Below are positions 23,266 to 33,111 of a DNA stretch of 64,000 bases, one piece after another. The notes below the pieces were generated by a model. That model did no database searches and was not told the DNA's origin. It saw only the letters and a program-made list of their open reading frames with translations. The stretch's first letter is position 1. Every line of letters starts with the position of its first letter. The stretch spans positions 248,001-312,000 of the forward strand of contig NZ_WTYG01000004.1 of the NCBI RefSeq assembly GCF_009828015.1, written 5' to 3'. The translations under genes and the position numbers were made by a program. This stretch comes from Qipengyuania citrea (GTDB taxonomy: Bacteria; Pseudomonadota; Alphaproteobacteria; Sphingomonadales; Sphingomonadaceae).

Positions 23266-26034
23266 ATGAGGTTTGTGGTTCCCACGGGGAGCGTGAAGGC
23301 GGCTCTGCTGGCTGGCAGCGCGCTGGTAATTTCGACGCCTGCGCTTGCGCAGGACGCGGGTACGCTCGATGCCGAGGAGGTGAGCGATGCGGCCTCGGAA
23401 GCCTCGGGCGAGATTTCCGATAGCGATAACGTGATCATCGTGTCCGGCTTCCGCCAGTCGCTCAATGCGGCCATCGCGGCGAAGCGCGAGGCGGTCGGCC
23501 AGGTCGACGTGATCGTAGCGGAAGACATCGCGAAATTCCCCGACACCAACCTTGCCGAATCGCTCCAGCGTATTCCCGGCGTCGCGATCGAACGCGATGC
23601 GGGCGAGGGCCGCCAGATTACGGTCCGCGGCCTCGGGGCGCAGTTCACGCGGGTTCGCGTCAACGGCATGGAAACGATCGCGACCTCGGTCGATGGCGCC
23701 TCGTTCAACCGCGACCGCGCGTTCGACTTCAACGTCTTCGCATCCGAGTTGTTCAATTCGATCGTCGTGAACAAGACCGCTTCGGCCGCGCTTGACGAAG
23801 GCTCGCTGGGGGCCGTGATCGACCTCAATACCGGCAACCCCTTGTCCTATGGTGCGGGCCTGAAGCTCGTGGGTTCGGCGCAGGCGCGCTACAACGATCT
23901 GAACGATGATCTGGCGCCGCGTGTCGCGGGCCTGCTCGCGTGGAACAATGCCGACGAGACCTTCGGCATTTCCGCATCTGCGGCCTGGACCAAGTATGAA
24001 ACGCCCGAACTGGGCAACAATTCGGTCCGCTGGGCGAACAATGCGACCTTCCGTTCGGTCGATGGCGTCGACTGCGCGGCCAATCCGGCCGATTCCGGAT
24101 GCGTCGAGGTGCGCGAGGCGTTCCATCCGCGCATCCCGCGCTACGGCCTGGTCAATCACGACCGCGAACGCTTGGGCGCAACGGCGGCGATCCAGTTCCG
24201 CCCGACCGATCGAACGGATATCGAGCTCAATGCGCTTTATTCCAACTTCAAGGAAGACCGCGACGAATATTGGGGCGAAGTGCTGCTGCGCTCGAACGAG
24301 GACGAGATCGACCTGTCGAATTATGTGATCGACAGCGACAACAATCTGATCAGCGCGGACCTGCAGAACGCGTGGGTTCGCAACGAGCGATACCACCGCG
24401 AAAGCGAAACGGATTTCTACCAGATTTCGGGTCGGCTCGAGCAGGCGTTCAGCGACACGTTCCGCGTTTCGCTGCTGGCCGGCTTTTCCAAGTCGGACGC
24501 CACCATCCCGGTCGAAACGACGATCATCTTCGACGATCGCGATGGCGAATACAGCTATGATTACACCGATATGAAATTCCCGCGGCTGACCTTCGAATCC
24601 GATGTCACCACTCCGGGCGCATTTCAGCTTGCCGAATTCCGCGACCGGCCGAGCTCGGTTGAGAACAAGTTCAAGACCGTCGCATTCGATCTCGAATGGG
24701 AGCCGACCCAAGGCCTGAAGCTTTCGGGCGGTCCGTTCTATCGGAAGTTCGATTACGCGACCGAAAGCGCGCGTCGCGACAGCCAGTATTGTTCGGTCTT
24801 CACCTGCGCTCCGGGGGCCTATGGTGCTCCGGTCACGGGCGACCTCGCCGAATTGTTCGAACTGGGCGATGCCGGTCAGCCGGCGGGGAACACCAATAGC
24901 TGGATCGTGCCGGACCTTGATGCGGCGATCGCGTTCCTCGATCTCTACAATCGTCCGGCCGTCACCCGCGAGGGCGATGTGCGCGGCGTCGAGGAAAAGG
25001 TCACCGGGGGGTATTTCCAGACCGACTTCGAAATCGACCAGGGTATGCGCGTGACCGGTAACTTCGGTGCCCGCTACGCGCGCACCGAGCAGGCCTCGCA
25101 GGGGTTCAACAACGGACAGTACGTCACTGTCGAACGCACTTATGAAGACTTCCTGCCCGCGTTGAACCTGAATGTGTTCCCGAGTGACGACTTCATCATC
25201 CGCGGTGCCATCGCAAGGGTTATCACCCGCCCGTCCCTTGGCAATCTGACGCCGGGCGGTTCGGTCGATGAATTCAACTTCCGGATCACCACCGGCAACC
25301 CGTTCATCGAACCCTATCGAGCCTGGAATTACGACCTCTCCGCGGAGTGGTATTTCGCCCCGGGTGCGATCCTCTCGCTGGCAGGCTTCATCAAGGAGGT
25401 CGAAAGCTTCCCGGTGGGCAGTTCGCAGCAGATCACCTATGCGCAGAGCGGGCTGCCGCTGTCGCTGCTGACTTCGGGAACGCCGGCCTACGATGCCATC
25501 GTCAACGGGACCGACCCGAACCGCGAGTTCGAGTTCCGGTCGACGACGAATGGCGAAGGCGCCACGATCAAGGGGCTCGAGCTCGGCCTGCACCTGCCGT
25601 TCTCCGTTTTTTCCGCAGGTGCGCTGTCGAACTTCGGCGTGCTGGGTAACGTCACCTATGTCGACAGCTCGCAGGAAATCGAGTTTGAGGGCGAGACTTT
25701 CGAAACAACCTTCGCAGGGGTTTCGAAATACTCCGCCAACGGCACCGCGTACTATGACGACGGGCGCCTGTCGGTGCGCGTTTCGGCCGCCTATCGCGAC
25801 GGATACAACGCCGGCGGCAGCGGCAATGGCAACTTCCTAGAAGGCTTCAGTTCGTCGTTCAATCTCGATGCCGCGATCCGCTACAAGCTCAACGACTTCA
25901 TCGAGCTGACGCTGGACGGAAACAACCTGACCGACGACTACCGTTTCCGTTGGACCGACGACGTCGCTCGCCGGAACTACGAAAACAACCACTTCGGTCG
26001 CATCATCATGGCCGGTGTGCGTTTCGAATACTGA
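23266..26034 (+). CDS. TonB-dependent receptor for pectic oligosaccharides
   Basis: A 922-residue outer-membrane receptor. The signal ends at ALAQD (about residue 30). The plug domain carries the carbohydrate-type pattern IPGVAIERDAGEGRQITVRGL near residues 105-125; the barrel ends in an aromatic residue (GVRFEY). This class serves oligosaccharide uptake in sphingomonads, Xanthomonas and Caulobacter. GGAGGAGG precedes the ATG. It heads a six-gene plus-strand operon through the TRAP transporter. The pectic substrate is inferred from the neighbours. Confidence 0.9.
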   Translation: MRFVVPTGSVKAALLAGSALVISTPALAQDAGTLDAEEVSDAASEASGEISDSDNVIIVSGFRQSLNAAIAAKREAVGQVDVIVAEDIAKFPDTNLAESLQRIPGVAIERDAGEGRQITVRGLGAQFTRVRVNGMETIATSVDGASFNRDRAFDFNVFASELFNSIVVNKTASAALDEGSLGAVIDLNTGNPLSYGAGLKLVGSAQARYNDLNDDLAPRVAGLLAWNNADETFGISASAAWTKYETPELGNNSVRWANNATFRSVDGVDCAANPADSGCVEVREAFHPRIPRYGLVNHDRERLGATAAIQFRPTDRTDIELNALYSNFKEDRDEYWGEVLLRSNEDEIDLSNYVIDSDNNLISADLQNAWVRNERYHRESETDFYQISGRLEQAFSDTFRVSLLAGFSKSDATIPVETTIIFDDRDGEYSYDYTDMKFPRLTFESDVTTPGAFQLAEFRDRPSSVENKFKTVAFDLEWEPTQGLKLSGGPFYRKFDYATESARRDSQYCSVFTCAPGAYGAPVTGDLAELFELGDAGQPAGNTNSWIVPDLDAAIAFLDLYNRPAVTREGDVRGVEEKVTGGYFQTDFEIDQGMRVTGNFGARYARTEQASQGFNNGQYVTVERTYEDFLPALNLNVFPSDDFIIRGAIARVITRPSLGNLTPGGSVDEFNFRITTGNPFIEPYRAWNYDLSAEWYFAPGAILSLAGFIKEVESFPVGSSQQITYAQSGLPLSLLTSGTPAYDAIVNGTDPNREFEFRSTTNGEGATIKGLELGLHLPFSVFSAGALSNFGVLGNVTYVDSSQEIEFEGETFETTFAGVSKYSANGTAYYDDGRLSVRVSAAYRDGYNAGGSGNGNFLEGFSSSFNLDAAIRYKLNDFIELTLDGNNLTDDYRFRWTDDVARRNYENNHFGRIIMAGVRFEY

Positions 26035-26067
26035 CCCGAAGCGCGTGACGACAAAGAGGACCCGCGT

Positions 26068-27045
26068 ATGAGAAGTGATCGACGGTCGCTTCTCGTCGCG
26101 GGTCTCTCGCTGTCGGGAGTTCTGGCCGGCGGGGCGGTTGCGCGCGCCGACCGCAACCCTGCAGATGCGAAACTCGCGGCGCTTGAACTCTGGCCGGGGG
26201 GCGCGCCCGGCTTGCCCGATCGGCCGCCGCTGGAACGCATCACCGACCGGGCGGCAGACCCGTCCTACCAGGACCGCGCGGTCGCCGGGATAACCGCTCC
26301 GCGTGTGAGCGTATTCCAGCCCGAACGTCCCACCGGGGCCAGCGTCCTGCTGCTGCCGGGCGGCGGATACCGCCATGTGGTCGTGGACAAGGAGGGCCAT
26401 GAAATGGGCCGGTGGCTTGCCGGCCGCGGCATCACCGCTTTCGTGCTATTCTATCGTTTGCCCGGCGACGGTTGGGCGGCCGGACCCGACGTGGCGCTCA
26501 GCGATGCGCAGCGTGCGATGCGGCTCATTCGCGCGCAGGCGAAACGCTTCGCGATCGACCCGGCGCGGGTCAGCGCCATGGGCTTTTCCGCGGGCGGGCA
26601 TCTGTGCGCCGATCTTGCCACGCGGTTCGCGAAGGAAACCTACCGTCCGGGCGACGCAGCCGACGCGCTTTCGCCCCGTCCCGATGGCGCGGCCTGTATC
26701 TATCCGGTGATCAGCATGGATCCCGCGATCGCCCATGCCGGTTCGCGCCGCCTGCTGATCGGCGAGGGGGCCAACGCCACACGCGAGCGTGCGCATTCGC
26801 CGGACCACAACGTCGCAGCGGACACTCCGCCAATGTTCCTGCTCCACCCCGAGGACGACGGCTCGGTCCCGGTGGAAAACAGCCTGCGGATGCGGTCCGC
26901 ACTCAAGGCACAGGATGTGCCGGTCGAGACGCATTTGTTCGCCAGCGGCGGACACGGGTTCGGGCTGCGCAGGGCGGTAGGCAAGCCGGTGGAAAACTGG
27001 CCCGAGCTCTGGCTGGCCTGGGCCGCAAGAAGGAAGCTTGCATGA
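26068..27045 (+). CDS. secreted alpha/beta-hydrolase, probable sugar acetylesterase
   Basis: A 325-residue protein with a Tat-like signal (RSDRRSLLVAGLSLSG). LLPGGGYRHV is the oxyanion region, GFSAGGH holds the nucleophile Ser, Asp lies in LHPEDDGSVPVEN, and the catalytic His is in ASGGHGFG. The pattern fits BD-FAE/acetyl-xylan-esterase-like enzymes. It lies between the receptor and GH43 genes, so deacetylation of pectin or its side chains is likely. The stop overlaps the GH43 start (ATGA). Confidence 0.85.
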   Translation: MRSDRRSLLVAGLSLSGVLAGGAVARADRNPADAKLAALELWPGGAPGLPDRPPLERITDRAADPSYQDRAVAGITAPRVSVFQPERPTGASVLLLPGGGYRHVVVDKEGHEMGRWLAGRGITAFVLFYRLPGDGWAAGPDVALSDAQRAMRLIRAQAKRFAIDPARVSAMGFSAGGHLCADLATRFAKETYRPGDAADALSPRPDGAACIYPVISMDPAIAHAGSRRLLIGEGANATRERAHSPDHNVAADTPPMFLLHPEDDGSVPVENSLRMRSALKAQDVPVETHLFASGGHGFGLRRAVGKPVENWPELWLAWAARRKLA

Positions 27046-28670
27046 CTATCCGCCGAAGGGATCTCCTGGTCGGTGTCGCCGGGGCCGGAATGTGCGCATT
27101 CTCGCCCGGTTTTACAGCGCCCCTCGCTGCGCGAACCCACACAAAACGCAGTTCCGGCGGCTCGTTGCAGACCTATCGCCGCGGGTTCGACAACCAGCGA
27201 ATTCCCGATCTTGGCAATGGCACCTTCCTCAATCCCGTGGTCTCGGGCGACCGTCCGGATCCCGCGATCCTCAAGGATGGTGCGGATTACTACATGACCT
27301 TCTCCACCTTCGACGCCTATCCGGGTCTGACGATCTGGCATTCGCGCGACCTGGTGAACTGGCGGCCGCTCGAAGCCGCGCTGACGCGCAATATCGGGTC
27401 GGTCTGGGCCCCCAGCCTGCACAAGGACAAGGGGCGTTACCTCCTCTACATCCCGGTGAAGGCCAAGCCGCAGAACGACATCTTCGTCGCTTGGGCGGAC
27501 GATATCACCGGGCCGTGGAGCGATCCGATCCCGCTCGGGCTGCCCAGCCATATCGATCCCTGCCATGCGGTGGCCGAAGACGGCAGCCGCTGGCTGTTCC
27601 TGTCGGGCGGCGACCGTGTTCGCCTGTCCGACGACAATCTCTCGCTCGCGGGCGCGGTCGAGCATGTCTATGATCCGTGGCGCTATCCGTCCGACTGGAT
27701 CGTCGAAGGGTTTTCGCCCGAAGGTCCGAAGATCCACCACGTCGGCGGTTGGTATTACATGATCACCGCCGTGGGCGGCACCGCCGGTCCCCCGACCGGG
27801 CACATGGTCATCGCCGCCCGTTCACGCTCGCTCCATGGTCCGTGGGAGCACCATCCGGGTAATCCGCTGGTTCGTACCGAAAGCGTGGATGAGGCGTGGT
27901 GGTCGCGCGGCCATGCCTCGTTGGTCGAAGCGCCCGATGGCAGCTGGTGGTCGCTCTATCACGGCTATGAAAACGGCTACTGGACGCTTGGCCGCCAATG
28001 CCTGCTCGATCCGGTGGAATTCACCCCCGACGGGTGGTTCCGCATGACCGGCGGCGACCTGTCGGCACCGATCGCCAAACCGGGCGGCGGGGCTGCGGTC
28101 ACGCATGGCATGCCGCTGACCGACAATTTCTCCGCCCCGCTTGCGCTGGGCAGCAAATGGGCCTTCTTCAAGCCCGACGCCGATGAAGCGGCGCGGGCGA
28201 CCAGCGGCAACGGCGTGTTGCGGCTGAAGGGCAAGGGCGCGGCGCCGTCCAGCGGCTCGCCGCTGCTGCTGACCGCAGGCGACCGATCCTATCGCTTCGA
28301 ATGCGATATCGAACTCGCGCCCGGCGGACGGGCGGGGCTGATCCTGTTCTATGACGACAAGCTCTATTGCGGGCTGGGTTTCGATGCGGAGCGCTTCGTC
28401 ACGCACCAATATGGCCGCGAGCGGGCAAGGCCGGCAAATCCGCATGGTGGGCGGATGCGGATGCGCGTGACCAATCGGCGCCACATCGTCACCTATGATA
28501 CCAGCGGGGATGGCGGGAAAACCTGGCACCGCTTTGACCGCGGGATGGAAGTCTCCGGATACCACCACAATGTGCGCGGCGATTTCCTGATGCTGCGGCC
28601 CGGCCTCTATGCGGCGGGGCCGGGCGAGGCGAAATTCCGTGACTTCCGCTTCACCGCGCTCGAAGATTGA
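27042..28670 (+). CDS. glycoside hydrolase family 43 protein
   Basis: A 542-residue secreted enzyme. A Tat-type signal (TIRRRDLLVGVAGAG) is followed by a five-bladed propeller: the catalytic base Asp in GDRPDPAI (about residue 75), Asp in SHIDPCHA, and the acid Glu in SPEGPKI. A C-terminal beta-sandwich-like domain (about 360-542) follows. GH43 enzymes remove arabinose, xylose or galactose residues; here pectin side-chain arabinan or galactan is plausible. The coupled ATG at 27042 replaces a much longer unsupported frame. Confidence 0.9.
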   Translation: MTIRRRDLLVGVAGAGMCAFSPGFTAPLAARTHTKRSSGGSLQTYRRGFDNQRIPDLGNGTFLNPVVSGDRPDPAILKDGADYYMTFSTFDAYPGLTIWHSRDLVNWRPLEAALTRNIGSVWAPSLHKDKGRYLLYIPVKAKPQNDIFVAWADDITGPWSDPIPLGLPSHIDPCHAVAEDGSRWLFLSGGDRVRLSDDNLSLAGAVEHVYDPWRYPSDWIVEGFSPEGPKIHHVGGWYYMITAVGGTAGPPTGHMVIAARSRSLHGPWEHHPGNPLVRTESVDEAWWSRGHASLVEAPDGSWWSLYHGYENGYWTLGRQCLLDPVEFTPDGWFRMTGGDLSAPIAKPGGGAAVTHGMPLTDNFSAPLALGSKWAFFKPDADEAARATSGNGVLRLKGKGAAPSSGSPLLLTAGDRSYRFECDIELAPGGRAGLILFYDDKLYCGLGFDAERFVTHQYGRERARPANPHGGRMRMRVTNRRHIVTYDTSGDGGKTWHRFDRGMEVSGYHHNVRGDFLMLRPGLYAAGPGEAKFRDFRFTALED

Positions 28671-28696
28671 ACAAAATGACGGGGAGCGGAAGAAAC

Positions 28697-29707
28697 ATGA
28701 CGAACGGGCGCATGGCGCTGTCGCGGCGAAGCGTGCTGGCCGGCGGCATGGTGCTGGGGGCAGGCGCGATCCTGCCCGGCTGCAAACCGGTGATGTCGGG
28801 GCTACTGACCGGCGCCGATGCGCATCCGGGCGATTACCCGACCGTACGCGCGGTCGAGTTCATGGGCCGCTATCTCGATGAGAAAACGGGCGGCCGGCTG
28901 GGCATCAGGATGTTCGCCGGCGGCCAGCTCGGCAGCGAAACCGATACGCTGGAGATCACCAGTTTCGGCGGTATCGATTTCAACCGGGTGAACTTCGCGC
29001 CGCTCAACTCGATCGAGCCGATGACGCTGCCTTTCTGTCTGCCCTTCGTATTCGATTCGGTCGCGCATATGCGGCGCGTGGTCGACAGCGAAGTGGGCGA
29101 TGAGGTGATGGCCTCGCTCGAACCGCACAATCTCATCGGCCTGTGCATTTACGATTCTGGTGCGCGCAGCTTCTACAATGTGCGGCGCCCCATCACCACG
29201 CCGGATGATCTGCGCGGGCTCAAGATCCGCGTGCCCGCATCGGACCTCTATATCGCGATGGTCAATGCGCTGGGCGCCAATGCGGTGCCGATCCCCTTTG
29301 GCGAAATCTACCAGTCGCTTGCCCAGGGCGTGATCGACGGCGCGGAAAACAACTGGCCCACCTTCGTTGGGGAGCGCCATTACGAAGTCGCCAATTATCT
29401 CAGCCTGACCCAGCACCTGCTGACCCCCGAGGCGCTGGTGATGAGCAAGGCGAGCTGGGAACGGCTGTCGCGCGCGGACCAGCTGCTCGTGCGCGAGGCG
29501 GCCAAGGCTTCGGTGGTCGAGATGCGGCGCTTGTGGGACATTCGCGTTGACGAAGCCAAAGCTGCGGTCGCCGCGTCGGACGTTGCCGTGAACACGGTCG
29601 ATACCGAACCCTTTGCCGCGCTGATGCGGCCGGTGTGGGATCAATTCATTACGACGCCCGCGCAGCAGGACATCGTCCGGCGGATCCGCGATATGAGGGA
29701 AGGATGA
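28697..29707 (+). CDS. TRAP transporter substrate-binding protein (DctP family)
   Basis: A 336-residue periplasmic binding protein. The N-terminus has a Tat-like SRRSVLAGG followed by LPGC, a possible lipobox. The body carries the DctP patterns (LAQGVIDGAENNWPTF; RVPASDLYIAM). The start at 28697 follows GGAAGAAAC; earlier in-frame starts at 28667 and 28676 lack a site. It would capture uronates or small oligouronides released by the secreted enzymes and pass them to the DctQM permease encoded next. Confidence 0.9.
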   Translation: MTNGRMALSRRSVLAGGMVLGAGAILPGCKPVMSGLLTGADAHPGDYPTVRAVEFMGRYLDEKTGGRLGIRMFAGGQLGSETDTLEITSFGGIDFNRVNFAPLNSIEPMTLPFCLPFVFDSVAHMRRVVDSEVGDEVMASLEPHNLIGLCIYDSGARSFYNVRRPITTPDDLRGLKIRVPASDLYIAMVNALGANAVPIPFGEIYQSLAQGVIDGAENNWPTFVGERHYEVANYLSLTQHLLTPEALVMSKASWERLSRADQLLVREAAKASVVEMRRLWDIRVDEAKAAVAASDVAVNTVDTEPFAALMRPVWDQFITTPAQQDIVRRIRDMREG

Positions 29708-30201
29708 CTATGGCCGCGACCCTATCGCGCTGGTTGATCGGTTTCGGTTCGATCGGGCTTCTGGCGATGACCGCGATCATCGGCTGGCAGGTGTTCGGGC
29801 GCTTCGTGCTCAACTCGAGCCCGTCTTGGACCGAACAGGCTTCGCTGATCATGATGATCTGGTACGTGATGTTTGCCGCCGCCGCGGGCGTCTATGAAGG
29901 CTTCCATATCCGCATCGCGCTGCTCGAGGAAAAACTGGGCGGCCGCGCGCGGCCGCTGCTGCGGATCGTCGCTCTCGTCATCGCCGTGATCGGTCTGGTG
30001 CTGCTCGTTTACGGCGCGCAGCTGTGCTGGGCGGTGCGCGGCAATGTCGTGCCATCGCTCGGCGTCAGCCGCGCCGTAGCCTATGTGCCGCTGCCCGTTT
30101 CGGGACTGCTGATGACATGGTTCGCGCTGCCACAGCTGCTGACCGGACGTCATCCGGCGGATGATGACAGTGAAGATGCCAGTGAAGGGGAGCGCGGCTG
30201 A
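29704..30201 (+). CDS. TRAP transporter small permease (DctQ)
   Basis: A 165-residue membrane protein with four helices. GWQVFGRFVLNSSPSWTEQ is the DctQ signature region (about residues 27-45). It overlaps the DctP-type gene (ATGA) and the large permease gene (TGATG). It works with DctM in ion-driven uptake of the substrate held by the binding protein. Confidence 0.92.
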   Translation: MTMAATLSRWLIGFGSIGLLAMTAIIGWQVFGRFVLNSSPSWTEQASLIMMIWYVMFAAAAGVYEGFHIRIALLEEKLGGRARPLLRIVALVIAVIGLVLLVYGAQLCWAVRGNVVPSLGVSRAVAYVPLPVSGLLMTWFALPQLLTGRHPADDDSEDASEGERG

Positions 30202-31484
30202 TGGAACTCCTCGTCCTGTTCGGCGTGCTCTTCGCCATGCTCGTCATCGGCGTACCGGTGGCCTTTTCCCTGCTCGCGGCGGCGCTAGCTTGCTTCCTCG
30301 CGATGGATATCCCTCCCATCGTCGCGGTCCAGCGCGTCGCCGCGGGGATCAGCGTTTTCACCCTGATGGCGATCCCCTTCTTCATCTTTGCAGGCGACCT
30401 GATGTACCGCGCGGGGATCGCCGACCGGCTGGTCCGCGTGGCCGATGCCGCCATCGGGCGCGTGCGCGGCGGGCTGGGGATCGTCGATGTCGGCGCCTCG
30501 ATGATGTTCGGTGCGGTGTCCGGCTCGGCTATCGCCAGCGCCTCGGCGATCGGCTCGACCATGGTCCCGCTGATGAAGGAGAAAGGCTATCCTGCAGATT
30601 ATGCGGTCAACGTCACCGTAACCGCGGCGATCGTGGGCCTGCTGATCCCGCCTTCGCACAATATGATCATCTATTCCGCCGCCTCGGGGATCGGCGTATC
30701 GATCGGCGATCTGTTCCTTGCCGGCGTCATCCCCGGCGTGCTCACCGGCCTGATGCTGATGCTGGTGGCGTGGCTGGTGGCCAAGCGCGGCAAACTGCCG
30801 CTGGGCCGCTTCCCCGGTTGGCGCGAGTTCATCCTCGCGAGCGCCTATGCAATCCCCGGTCTGATGACCGCGGTGATCATCATGGGCGGTATCCTCAGCG
30901 GGTTTTTCACGCCTACCGAAAGCTCGGCCATCGCAGTGATCTACACCATGCTCATCGGGACCTTCGTCTATCGCAGTCTGGGCTGGAAGGGCATGTGGGA
31001 AGCCGCCGGGAAGTCGGTGCGCACCGCTGCGATGGTCTTGTTCATCATCGCTGCCGCCACCGCCTTCGGCTTCGCGCTCGCGCTGCTCGAAGTGCCCGCC
31101 GCGATGGGCGCGCTGATCGGCGTGATGACCGACAATCCGATCCTGACCCTGCTGATCATCAACCTCATGCTGCTGGCGCTGGGCACTTTCATGGACATGG
31201 CCCCTCTGATCGTCATCACCACGCCGATCTTCCTGCCGGTGGCGATGGATGTCGGGGTCGATCCGGTGCACTTCGGGATCATCATGATGCTCAATCTGGG
31301 CATCGGCCTGGTCACGCCGCCGGTCGGCTCGGTGCTGTTTGTCGGCTCGGCAGTGGGCAAGATCCCCGTGACCGCGCTGGTGAAGACCATCTGGCCGTTC
31401 TATCTCACGCTGATTGCGGCGCTGGTAGTGATTACCTTCGTGCCTGCGCTCTCGCTCTGGCTCCCGGGGGCATTCGGCGGGTGA
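30201..31484 (+). CDS. TRAP transporter large permease (DctM)
   Basis: A 427-residue protein with about twelve hydrophobic helices, including the DctM-like IPFFIFAGDLMYRAGIADRL and GIGLVTPPVGSVLF regions. It is the ion-coupled transport subunit and usual in length. It is the last gene of the receptor operon; its stop abuts the stop of the oppositely oriented uxaA. Uronate uptake is inferred from the locus. Confidence 0.93.
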   Translation: MELLVLFGVLFAMLVIGVPVAFSLLAAALACFLAMDIPPIVAVQRVAAGISVFTLMAIPFFIFAGDLMYRAGIADRLVRVADAAIGRVRGGLGIVDVGASMMFGAVSGSAIASASAIGSTMVPLMKEKGYPADYAVNVTVTAAIVGLLIPPSHNMIIYSAASGIGVSIGDLFLAGVIPGVLTGLMLMLVAWLVAKRGKLPLGRFPGWREFILASAYAIPGLMTAVIIMGGILSGFFTPTESSAIAVIYTMLIGTFVYRSLGWKGMWEAAGKSVRTAAMVLFIIAAATAFGFALALLEVPAAMGALIGVMTDNPILTLLIINLMLLALGTFMDMAPLIVITTPIFLPVAMDVGVDPVHFGIIMMLNLGIGLVTPPVGSVLFVGSAVGKIPVTALVKTIWPFYLTLIAALVVITFVPALSLWLPGAFGG

Positions 31485-33005
31485 TCACAGGGTTACCCCG
31501 CGTTTCCAGATCGAAATGACGCGCTGGTCGCTGCGTTCGGCGGCGGTGGGCTCGCCGCTGGCAATGGCGAGCAAATAATCCGCAAAGGCGGCATCGACCG
31601 CGTCCACCCCTTCGGCAAGCGCGCAGCCTGCGTCGAAATCGATCCAGCCCGGCTTGGTTTGCGCAAGTGCGGTGTTGGACGAAATCTTGACCGTGGGCAC
31701 CGGAAAGCCGAGCGGCGTGCCCCTTCCGGTGGTGAACAGCACCAAGGTCGCCCCCGCCGCGGCCAGCGCGGTGGAGGAGACCGCATCATTGCCCGGCGCT
31801 TCGAGCAGCGTCAGGCCCGGCCGCGATACAGTGCCGCCATAGTCGATCACATCGACCAGCGGGGCGCAGCCGCCCTTCTGCACCGCGCCCAGCGATTTTT
31901 CTTCCAGCGTGGTGATCCCCCCCGCGATATTGCCGGGCGAGGGGTTCTTCGAAACCGGTTGGCCCTGGTCGAGGAAATAGCGCTTGAAGCGGTTCACCAA
32001 CACGCCTGCCTGCTCGAAAACCTCCGGTGACACGGCGCGCGCCAACAGCGCTTCCTCGGCGCCGAAGATTTCGGGGATTTCGGTCAGCACAAGGCTGCCG
32101 TCCGACCCTGCGAGACGATCGCTGAAGCGACCGAGCAGGGGATTGGCAGTCAGCCCTGACAGCGCGTCCGACCCGCCGCATTTCAGCCCCACGGTCAGCG
32201 CGCTCGCCGGCGCGTCTTCGCGCATTACCGGAGCGAGTTCAGCCACCAGATCGGCAATTTGCGCAAGCAGGCGTTCGCGCTCGTCGCCCGGGTCCTGCGC
32301 GCGGACGAGCCGCAGCTTAGCGCGGCTACGTTCGGGGACGCTGGCAACAAGGTCATCGAGCTGGTTGCTCTCGCAGCCGAGCCCCACCAGCACCACGCCG
32401 CCCGCATTGGGGTTGTCGCACAGCGCGGCCAGCAATGCGCGCGTGCCCGAAAGATCGTCGCCCAATTGCGAACAGCCGTGCGGGTGAGCGAACCCCACGA
32501 TTGCATCCACGCTGCCGCGATGGATTGCGTTTGCTTCGCGCGCCACCAATTCCACCAGTGGTGCAACGCAGCCGACGGTGGGCAGCAGCCAGATCTCGTT
32601 ACGAGTGGCAAAGCGCCCGTCGGCGCGGCGGTATCCCTGCCAATTGCCCAGTGGTGGGGAGGCTTCCGGGCTCGGCGCAGGCGGCGCAAATGTGCCATAC
32701 TCCATCTCCCCATCCAGCGCGGTGGCGAGATTGTGCGAATGGACATGCTCGCCCGCTGCGATTGGCTGGCTGGCAAGGCCGATCGGGGCGCCATAGCGCA
32801 AGACCGGTTCGCCTTCGTTGTGGGGGCGGAGGGCGAATTTATGGCCTCTCGGGATCGCTTCGGGCAGCCGCAGGACAATTCCGTCCAGTTCGATCCATTC
32901 GCCGGCCTTGTGATCGCGCAGTGCGACGCCGGCGCCATCGGCCAGGTGCGAGCGCCAGACATCGGGCAACCTCATCCCTGTGGAAGCGCTGTCGGCCTCG
33001 GTCAT
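31485..33005 (-). CDS. uxaA: altronate dehydratase (UxaA)
   Basis: A 506-residue single-chain enzyme: N-terminal SAF domain (about residues 8-90, with HSHNLAT) and a large C-terminal UxaA domain with conserved cysteines (LKCGGSDALSG; HPHGCSQLG; GLGCESN). It dehydrates D-altronate to 2-keto-3-deoxygluconate using iron. AAGGAG precedes the ATG at 33005. It is divergent from uxaC with operator E between. Galactarate dehydratase belongs to the same superfamily, but the uxaC partner favours altronate. Confidence 0.88.
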   Translation of the reverse strand: MTEADSASTGMRLPDVWRSHLADGAGVALRDHKAGEWIELDGIVLRLPEAIPRGHKFALRPHNEGEPVLRYGAPIGLASQPIAAGEHVHSHNLATALDGEMEYGTFAPPAPSPEASPPLGNWQGYRRADGRFATRNEIWLLPTVGCVAPLVELVAREANAIHRGSVDAIVGFAHPHGCSQLGDDLSGTRALLAALCDNPNAGGVVLVGLGCESNQLDDLVASVPERSRAKLRLVRAQDPGDERERLLAQIADLVAELAPVMREDAPASALTVGLKCGGSDALSGLTANPLLGRFSDRLAGSDGSLVLTEIPEIFGAEEALLARAVSPEVFEQAGVLVNRFKRYFLDQGQPVSKNPSPGNIAGGITTLEEKSLGAVQKGGCAPLVDVIDYGGTVSRPGLTLLEAPGNDAVSSTALAAAGATLVLFTTGRGTPLGFPVPTVKISSNTALAQTKPGWIDFDAGCALAEGVDAVDAAFADYLLAIASGEPTAAERSDQRVISIWKRGVTL

Positions 33006-33074
33006 TGCGCGTCGCTCCTTATCCCCCTGCCTGACCGGTTGATTTCCTCTCCGGTAAGCGGCAGAAACCGCTCT

Positions 33075-33089
33075 TGACACCGGTTACCA
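33075..33089 (+). promoter_or_regulatory. LacI-family operator, site E
   Basis: TGACACCGGTTACCA, identical to site C, in the divergent uxaA/uxaC promoter: 70 bases from uxaA and 23 from uxaC. It should control both transcripts. Confidence 0.72.
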
Positions 33090-33111
33090 TAATTCATCGC
33101 GGGAGAGAAGA

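Noticed and set aside
23215..25593. 792-codon minus-strand open frame
   Set aside because: It is the shadow of the TonB receptor gene, whose signal peptide, plug and barrel pattern are unmistakable.
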